Part shown: positions 59,408-64,000 of the stretch, one piece after another | How positions within the stretch are numbered: position 1 is the first letter of the stretch | Layout of the letters: the number at the start of each line of letters is the position of its first letter | Notes under the pieces: generated by a model | Databases searched by the model: none | Seen by the model: only the letters and a program-made list of their open reading frames with translations | What the model was told of the DNA's origin: nothing | Origin: Paracraurococcus sp042666655 | Lineage (GTDB): Bacteria > Pseudomonadota > Alphaproteobacteria > Acetobacterales > Acetobacteraceae | Assembly (NCBI RefSeq): GCF_042666655.1 | Contig: NZ_JBHTDE010000001.1 | Span: 868,001 to 932,000 of the forward strand | Direction: 5' to 3' | Length of the DNA stretch: 64,000 bases | Made by a program: the position numbers and the translations under genes

Positions 59408-60838
59408 CTACAGCGCGGCGCCGGCGCGAATCTCGGCCGGGATGCGGCGCGGCAGCCAGGTGCCACCCTTGGCATCGCCCAGCCAGCGGTCGCCCTCGAC
59501 CACCACCTTGCCGCGCAGGATGGTCATGCAGGGCCAGGCATCGACCTGGCGGCCTTCCCAGGGCGAGTAGTCGGCCTCGTGCATCGCCTCGGCCCGCACG
59601 GTGCGCTTCAGCGCGGGGTCAAGGATGCAGATATCCGCATCGGCGCCCGGCGCGATGGCGCCCTTCCGCGGATACAGCCCCATCACCTGTGCCGCATTGG
59701 TCGAGACCGCGTTGACGAATTGCCGCAGGGTGAAGCCGCGCTTGCCGACCATCTCGGAATACATCAGCGCGACGCGCGGCTCGACGCCGGAATTGCCGCC
59801 GGTGGTGTCGTCGATCCGGTTGCCCTGGGTCTTCACGGACAGCGAGCAGCAGAGCTCGTCGGTGGCGATGCAGCCGATGGTGCCGTCCATGGCGCCGCGC
59901 CACAGCTCGTCCTGGTCGGCCTGCGACTTGAGGGAAGGGTAGGTGTGGTACATCTGGCCGTTCGGCCGCTTGTAGTCCTCCTGCGTGTACAGCATGTACT
60001 GGTGCAGGCTCTCGCCATAGATCGGCAGGTTCTTGCTGCGCGCCTCGCGGATCGCGCGGACGCCGTTGCCGGCCGAGACGTGCAGCATGTACAGCGCCGT
60101 GCCGGGGACGTGCTCCGCCAGCTTGAGCACGCGACGGAAGGACAGGTCCTCCGACAGGGTGTTGTGAACTTCCGCCATGTTCTCGAAGCCGGCGCGGCCC
60201 TCGCGGAACAGCTTGGCGTACATGTGCATGACGATGTCGTTGTCCTCGGCGTGGATGACGCCGAGCCCGCCCTTCCTCGCCAGCACCTGGAAGACCTCCC
60301 AGATGTCGCCGAAATCGACCATGCGTCCCTTGCGGGACGGTGTGATGTCGGTGGTGAAGATCTTGACGGATGCATGCCCGGCCTCGATTGCCTCGCCGAG
60401 CTGGCCGGGCACATCGGGGCCGAGGTCGCCCTCCACCATGGTGTGCAGCGCCCAGTCGCAGGGGCAGCCGTCGCCGGTCCAGGCGGCGATGCGCTGCTCG
60501 ATCGCGCCCTGCACGGTCTGGCCGTGCATCACCCGGGTGAAGTCGATGATGGTGGTGGTGCCGCCGAACAGCGCCGCCTTGCCCACCACCGAAGGCCCCT
60601 GGGTCAGGGTCGGCTCGCCGCTCGGCACCACCACGGGCCAGAGGCAGTGGGTATGCGGGTCGATGCCGCCGGGCATGACGATCTTGCCCGTGGCGTCCAC
60701 CAGCCTTGCGCCGGCCGAAATCGGGAAGGCGCCGCGTTCCGCCACCGCGATCACCCGGCCACCGGCGATCGCCACGTCGGCCGGGCCGATGCTGTGCGGC
60801 GTGACCACGCAATCCCCGGTGATGACCAGATCGACCAT
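59408..60838 (-). CDS. Dihydropyrimidinase/hydantoinase-type amidohydrolase
   Basis: Metal-dependent cyclic amidohydrolase of 476 residues, opening dihydropyrimidine or hydantoin rings. Ligands are His62 and His64 (DPHTHC), a carboxylated Lys near 159 (ASVKIFTT), His near 196 (GVIHAEDND), His near 253 (MLHVSAGNG) and Asp in CIATDELC. The loop ESLHQYML replaces the usual ETCPQY-like segment, so the substrate may differ from dihydrouracil. No carbamoylase gene is near. It heads an operon with the 96-residue protein and CobW. The initiating ATG follows a GGGGGCGGG leader. Confidence 0.93.
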   Translation of the reverse strand: MVDLVITGDCVVTPHSIGPADVAIAGGRVIAVAERGAFPISAGARLVDATGKIVMPGGIDPHTHCLWPVVVPSGEPTLTQGPSVVGKAALFGGTTTIIDFTRVMHGQTVQGAIEQRIAAWTGDGCPCDWALHTMVEGDLGPDVPGQLGEAIEAGHASVKIFTTDITPSRKGRMVDFGDIWEVFQVLARKGGLGVIHAEDNDIVMHMYAKLFREGRAGFENMAEVHNTLSEDLSFRRVLKLAEHVPGTALYMLHVSAGNGVRAIREARSKNLPIYGESLHQYMLYTQEDYKRPNGQMYHTYPSLKSQADQDELWRGAMDGTIGCIATDELCCSLSVKTQGNRIDDTTGGNSGVEPRVALMYSEMVGKRGFTLRQFVNAVSTNAAQVMGLYPRKGAIAPGADADICILDPALKRTVRAEAMHEADYSPWEGRQVDAWPCMTILRGKVVVEGDRWLGDAKGGTWLPRRIPAEIRAGAAL

Positions 60839-60912
60839 AGCCCGCCCCCATGCCTCGCGTCGCCGGGATGCTGCGACGCCACCGCCGCCGGCGCAAGGCT
60901 CGGCGACGGCGC

Positions 60913-61953
60913 TCAGGCGATGCTGCGCCCGAGCTTCTCCGCGTAGCGCACTGCGAAGCGCGGGATCACCGCGGGGTTGATGATCCGCGGCGGCAGCCTG
61001 CCCTTGGCCGCATCCGCGAAGGCCAGGGCGGCGATGCGGGTGATGTTGGCGCGGCTTTCATGCGTCACCCCCGCGGTGTGCTGGGTGACGATGACATTCG
61101 CCATGCCCAGCAGCGGATGGTCCGGGTCCGGCGGCTCCTGCTCCCACACGTCGAGCCCCGCCCCGCCGAGATGGCCGCTGCGCAGCGCCTCGTGCAAGGC
61201 GGGTTCGTCGTGGATGTTGCCGCGCGCGGTGGTGACGAAGATCGCGCCCGGCCGCATCCGCGCGAAGGACGCGCCGTCCATCAGGTTGCGGCTCTCGGGC
61301 GACAGCGGCAGATGCAGGCTGACCACGTCGCTTTCGGCCAGCAGCTCCGCCATTTCCACCTTGCGGGCGCCGCGCGCTTCGATGGTCGCCGCGTCCAGAT
61401 AGGGGTCGCAGGCCAGCACGCGGCAGGAGAAGGCCAGGCGAACGATCTCCGCCACCCGCGTGCCCACGTTGCCGATGCCGACCAGCCCGACGGTGCGGTG
61501 GCGCAGCTCCCGCCCCATCAGCGCGCTGCGGTCCTTGGCGCGGCCCTCGCGCATCGCCGCGGTCGCCTCCGGCATCCGCTTCAGCAGGGCGAGCATCATG
61601 CCAACCGCATGCTCCGCGACACCCTCGGCATTGCCGCCGGCCTGGTTCACCAGCAGCACGCCGGCCTCGGTGCAGGCCTTCGGGTCGATCGGGTCGTAGC
61701 CGGCGCCGGTGCTGCCGACCATCAGCAGCCCGGGCAGCTGCGCCAGCAAGGCCGCGGTGACGTGGAAGGGCTTCGGCAGCTCGTCGCGGGACGCCATGCA
61801 ATAGTAGCCATCCACCCCGCGCAGCGCCTCCAGCACCGCGGCCTCCGGCTGGTCCAGCGGGATCCGGATGATCTCCAGTTCGGGATGCTGCGCCGCGGTG
61901 TCCAGGAAGGACGGGTGCGGCACATGGGAGAGGTAGCCGACTCGGAAGGCCAT
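60913..61953 (-). CDS. D-isomer 2-hydroxyacid dehydrogenase
   Basis: NAD-dependent 2-hydroxyacid dehydrogenase of 346 residues. The nucleotide motif is GLVGIGNVGTRVAEI near 155, the catalytic Arg in TTARGNIHDE near 245, Glu in LDVWEQEPPDPDHP near 275, and His in TQHTAGVTHES near 300. It resembles phosphoglycerate or hydroxypyruvate reductase relatives. A GGGGAAA site precedes the ATG; the longer frame upstream is antisense to the secreted protein gene. It lies upstream of the hydantoinase by 74 bases on the same strand, so co-transcription is possible. Confidence 0.93.
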   Translation of the reverse strand: MAFRVGYLSHVPHPSFLDTAAQHPELEIIRIPLDQPEAAVLEALRGVDGYYCMASRDELPKPFHVTAALLAQLPGLLMVGSTGAGYDPIDPKACTEAGVLLVNQAGGNAEGVAEHAVGMMLALLKRMPEATAAMREGRAKDRSALMGRELRHRTVGLVGIGNVGTRVAEIVRLAFSCRVLACDPYLDAATIEARGARKVEMAELLAESDVVSLHLPLSPESRNLMDGASFARMRPGAIFVTTARGNIHDEPALHEALRSGHLGGAGLDVWEQEPPDPDHPLLGMANVIVTQHTAGVTHESRANITRIAALAFADAAKGRLPPRIINPAVIPRFAVRYAEKLGRSIA

Positions 61954-62101
61954 TCGCGCGTTTCCCCAGGATGTTTCTCCCGGTGTATCGCGCCCCCCGG
62001 GCGGCGGAAAGTCGGGCCGCCCAGGCGCAACCGCGGCGCCCGCGCCGGGTTCTACCCAGACCGTTCCGGCCAGGCCGGGACCGAGACAGCGAGGAGCGTC
62101 C

Positions 62102-62593
62102 ATGCCCATCCCGAAAGCCCGGGCCGCCGTCATCGCCGGTTGCCTGACCCTGCTCGCCGCGCCCGCCTGGGCGCAGAGCGCCGCGAACACCGATACCTCG
62201 CCCGCCGCCACCCCGGCCCCCGCCGCGGTGCCGGATGCGGCGCCGCCGGCCATCCGGCCGCGCGAGGCCGGCGCGGTGGTGCCGATGCCCGTCTGGCTCG
62301 ACCGCAACGGCGACCCGGTCGAAACCCATCAGAACACCCTGGCCGATCCCGATCGGATGGATGCGGGCAAGCCTTTCACGCCGCTGCCATGGGGCTCCAT
62401 CGTCGGTCACGTGCCAGGGATGAATGCCGGCCCCGCCTTCCGGCCGCTGCCGCCCGGCGTAGTGGTGAACAGCCGGCCCGCCATGATGGCCGGCAAGCCC
62501 TTCACCTCCCTGCCGGAAGGCGCGCAGCCCGGTGCGGTCCCCGGCATGCAGGCCGGTCCCGGCCAGGGTCCGCTGTCGCCGCCGGGCGGGTAA
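62102..62593 (+). CDS. Secreted proline-rich protein (163 aa), unknown
   Basis: The N-terminal signal peptide (KARAAVIAGCLTLLAAPAWAQS) ends in a clear AxA cleavage site near residue 24. The mature protein is Ala/Pro-rich, then carries loosely repeated blocks of the type M-x-AGKPFT-x-LP and VPGM-x-AGP (four occurrences), which looks like a short degenerate repeat of about 18-25 residues. I do not recognise it. CGAGGAG precedes the ATG. It is divergent from the 2-hydroxyacid dehydrogenase gene and convergent with a hydrolase across a hairpin-rich 160-base gap. Confidence 0.72.
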   Translation: MPIPKARAAVIAGCLTLLAAPAWAQSAANTDTSPAATPAPAAVPDAAPPAIRPREAGAVVPMPVWLDRNGDPVETHQNTLADPDRMDAGKPFTPLPWGSIVGHVPGMNAGPAFRPLPPGVVVNSRPAMMAGKPFTSLPEGAQPGAVPGMQAGPGQGPLSPPGG

Positions 62594-62668
62594 GGCGTTC
62601 GGTGCTTGTCGGTAGGGGGAGGCAAGGCCAGGGAGGAAGTACCCTGCCTGGATTCTCCTCTGTCTTTC

Positions 62669-62706
62669 CGGGCTTGGCACTCGCCGCGCGGCAGGTGCCA
62701 AGCCCG
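62669..62706. terminator. 12-bp stem-loop between convergent genes
   Basis: CGGGCTTGGCAC (62669-62680) and GTGCCAAGCCCG (62695-62706) form a perfect 12-bp stem; its 14-base loop itself contains GCCGCGCGGC. With the adjacent 22-bp inverted repeat it forms a double-hairpin intergenic element. It could end the message of the secreted protein gene. Confidence 0.55.
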
Positions 62707-62755
62707 CAAAAAGGAAGGTTGGGGAGGGAATGCCATTCCCTCCCCAACCTTCCTT
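62707..62755 (-). terminator. Perfect 22-bp inverted repeat with T-tract, overlapping the hydrolase stop
   Basis: The arms 62711-62732 and 62734-62755 are perfectly complementary (AAGGAAGGTTGGGG...) around a single base. Read on the minus strand, the stem begins within the hydrolase TAA stop and ends in TTTTT (62712-62708), which is a textbook intrinsic terminator apart from the very short loop. Confidence 0.75.
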
Positions 62756-63527
62756 AGCTCTGCTCGATAGCGAACCTGACCAGCGCCCCCGCCGTCGCCG
62801 CCGGCTGCTCCGGCAGCAGCGCATGGCCGGCCTCTGCGATGACGGTCAGGCCGACCGGCCCGCCCAGTGCCTCCCGCAACGCGTCCCGCGTCGGTACCGG
62901 CGCGATGGTGTCGGCGGCGGCAGCGACATAATGCGTCGGGTGGCGTTCCGCCACCCGACGCCACCGCTCGTCGGTCGCGGCGGTCGCCGCCCTCTGCATC
63001 TGGGCCACCGATGGATGCCAGCCGGATAGCCAGACCCGCGCGTCATGGCCCGGGGCGAAGTAGCCGCGCTGCAGATGCGCCAGCCTTTCGGCCTCGCCCA
63101 GCCTCGGGTCGAAGCTACCGTCGATCGAAGCGCGTACCGCCGGGTCGAGCGCTTGGCTGATCGAGGCGGCCAGCAACACCACGCTGCGGACCAGATCCGG
63201 CCGGGCGGCGGACAGGGCGCGTGCGACCCAATTGCCGAAGGCATGGCCGGCGACGACGGCCGGGCCCGTCGCCTCGGCGTCCAGCACCGCGGCGGCATCC
63301 TCGGCCAGGTCGTACAAGGTCAGCCCCGCCATCGGCCCCACGGATCGGCCGATGCCGCGCGGGTCCGGGCAGAGCACGCGGAAGCCGGCGGCGGCCACCA
63401 GCGGGGCGACCTCGGCGAAATCCTCGGCGCCGCGGCCGAGCGAGGCGAGCAGCAGCACCGCCGGCCCCCGGCCCGCCGCCAGATAGCCGATCCGCGCCGG
63501 CCCGCGCGCCACGATCCGCTGTTCCAT
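62754..63527 (-). CDS. Alpha/beta hydrolase-fold protein with Ala at the nucleophile position
   Basis: Alpha/beta-fold protein of 257 residues. The oxyanion-loop region is LLLASLGRGAEDFAEV near 26-40, and LCPDPRGIGRS near 52. The nucleophile elbow reads GHAFG (94-98), with Ala96 where Ser, Cys or Asp is expected (codon GCC at 63240-63242). The other triad members appear present (Asp in AAADTIAPVP, His in EAGHALLPEQP). It may be catalytically inert, a binding protein, or use non-nucleophilic chemistry. The start MEQRI follows GGGAGG; a longer frame runs into the divergent dioxygenase gene. Confidence 0.85.
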   Translation of the reverse strand: MEQRIVARGPARIGYLAAGRGPAVLLLASLGRGAEDFAEVAPLVAAAGFRVLCPDPRGIGRSVGPMAGLTLYDLAEDAAAVLDAEATGPAVVAGHAFGNWVARALSAARPDLVRSVVLLAASISQALDPAVRASIDGSFDPRLGEAERLAHLQRGYFAPGHDARVWLSGWHPSVAQMQRAATAATDERWRRVAERHPTHYVAAAADTIAPVPTRDALREALGGPVGLTVIAEAGHALLPEQPAATAGALVRFAIEQS

Positions 63528-63605
63528 TCCATGTCCTCCCGTCTCGGGACTATCCCGCGCCGCCCGCCGAGGCGCTAGGCTGGCGGGAAAGGGAGGATCC
63601 GACCC

Positions 63606-64000
63606 ATGGACGGCGCCACGCTGCCCGACCGCTTCGACCACTGGCCCGCCGGCATCCAGCCCGCGGTGCCGATCGAGGGCTATGCCAACACCTTCAGCCA
63701 CACCCCGGCCCAGCCGGCGATCCGCCGCCCGGCGCTGCGGACCGAGGTGACCGGACCGGTCGCATTGTGGCGCAAGCTGCCCTGCGGCGACGACAACCTG
63801 GCGGTGGCCGGGCCGGGCCGCCTGGCGATGGGCCAGCTGATTCACATCGCCGGCCGCATCCTGGACGAGGATGCCAGGCCGGTGCGCGGCGCGGTGGTCG
63901 AGCTCTGGCAGGCCAATGCCGCCGGCCGCTACTTCCATGCGAACGACACGCGCGACGCGCCGCTGGACCCCAATTTCATCGGCAACGGCCGAATCCGCAC
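63606..64000 (+). CDS. Intradiol ring-cleavage dioxygenase, protocatechuate 3,4-dioxygenase-like (3' end outside window)
   Basis: The first 131 codons are present, running off the window end. The segment IHIAGRILDEDARPVRGAV, then VELWQANAAGRYFH and DPNFIGNGR, is the hallmark of protocatechuate 3,4-dioxygenase and related non-heme Fe(III) intradiol enzymes. The iron-binding Tyr and His residues would lie further downstream. The N-terminal 60 residues (GYANTFSHTPAQPAIRR) differ from typical PcaH, so a related substrate is possible. GGGAGGA precedes the ATG, with a TAGGCT hexamer further upstream. Confidence 0.88.
   Translation, partial: MDGATLPDRFDHWPAGIQPAVPIEGYANTFSHTPAQPAIRRPALRTEVTGPVALWRKLPCGDDNLAVAGPGRLAMGQLIHIAGRILDEDARPVRGAVVELWQANAAGRYFHANDTRDAPLDPNFIGNGRIR

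Overview
The window is very GC-rich (about 70% by eye), densely packed DNA with short intergenic gaps and many ATGA or TGATG start/stop overlaps. There are no rRNA or tRNA genes, insertion sequences or CRISPR arrays that I can see. The gene content points to an alphaproteobacterium of the Acetobacteraceae (Roseomonas-like): orphan TctC/Bug and TAXI solute-binding proteins, many SDRs, acyl-CoA dehydrogenases and CoA-ligases, and the core genes metH and lepB-rnc-era. The taxonomic call is an inference from gene content, not a search result.

Layout. 1-4.6 kb: the 3' part of metH, a small unknown gene and a PrpF-family isomerase. 4.6-6.9 kb: an orphan molybdopterin-type xanthine dehydrogenase large subunit. 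7.0-11.1 kb: a forward operon of two acyl-CoA dehydrogenases, an enoyl-CoA hydratase and an aminotransferase. 11.2-12.4 kb: a phasin-like protein, an 18-cysteine Csp3-type copper store and a DUF6496 protein. 12.5-23.0 kb: a probable sugar-acid region, mostly on the minus strand (SDR, 2-hydroxyacid dehydrogenase, enolase-superfamily dehydratase, a complete sugar-type ABC importer and a ThDP enzyme), with one plus-strand SDR and a cupredoxin inserted. 23.2-27.9 kb: an AtzG-like protein plus amidase, an ECF sigma factor with NrsF-type anti-sigma and a 2OG-Fe(II) oxygenase, a MORN-repeat lipoprotein and a 53-residue membrane protein. 28.0-31.6 kb: an operon of ThDP enzyme, zinc alcohol dehydrogenase and SDR. 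31.7-34.1 kb: lepB-rnc-era.

34.1-39.7 kb (minus strand): an alpha/beta hydrolase, a TAXI binding protein overlapped by a proline-rich membrane protein with 108-bp repeats, a DehI-family protein and a Tat-exported metallo-beta-lactamase. 39.9-45.5 kb: an AMP-ligase, a 45-residue membrane protein, a CoA-transferase/racemase, acyl-CoA dehydrogenase and TctC operon, and a KGG-repeat stress protein. 46.1-49.4 kb: a large cyclase-AAA-TPR regulator. 49.4-57.2 kb: a minus-strand operon with the full set of activities of the lvaABCDE pathway for 4-hydroxyacyl-CoA catabolism (kinase, DUF6285 partner, ACAD10/11-like dehydrogenase, SDR, acyl-CoA synthetase), flanked by two TctC proteins and a DUF169 protein. 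This is the most interesting region. 57.3-64.0 kb: an NMT1/THI5-like binding protein, a CobW GTPase, a small unknown and a hydantoinase, a 2-hydroxyacid dehydrogenase, a secreted unknown, a hydrolase lacking the usual serine nucleophile, and the start of an intradiol dioxygenase.

Together the genes describe a soil- or water-type heterotroph equipped to capture and oxidise organic acids, sugar acids, fatty or hydroxy acids, hydantoins and aromatics. The housekeeping genes are embedded among many small catabolic operons. Once starts are corrected, no gene-free stretch exceeds 300 bases; the longest is about 281 bases (45830-46110), where I see nothing convincing.
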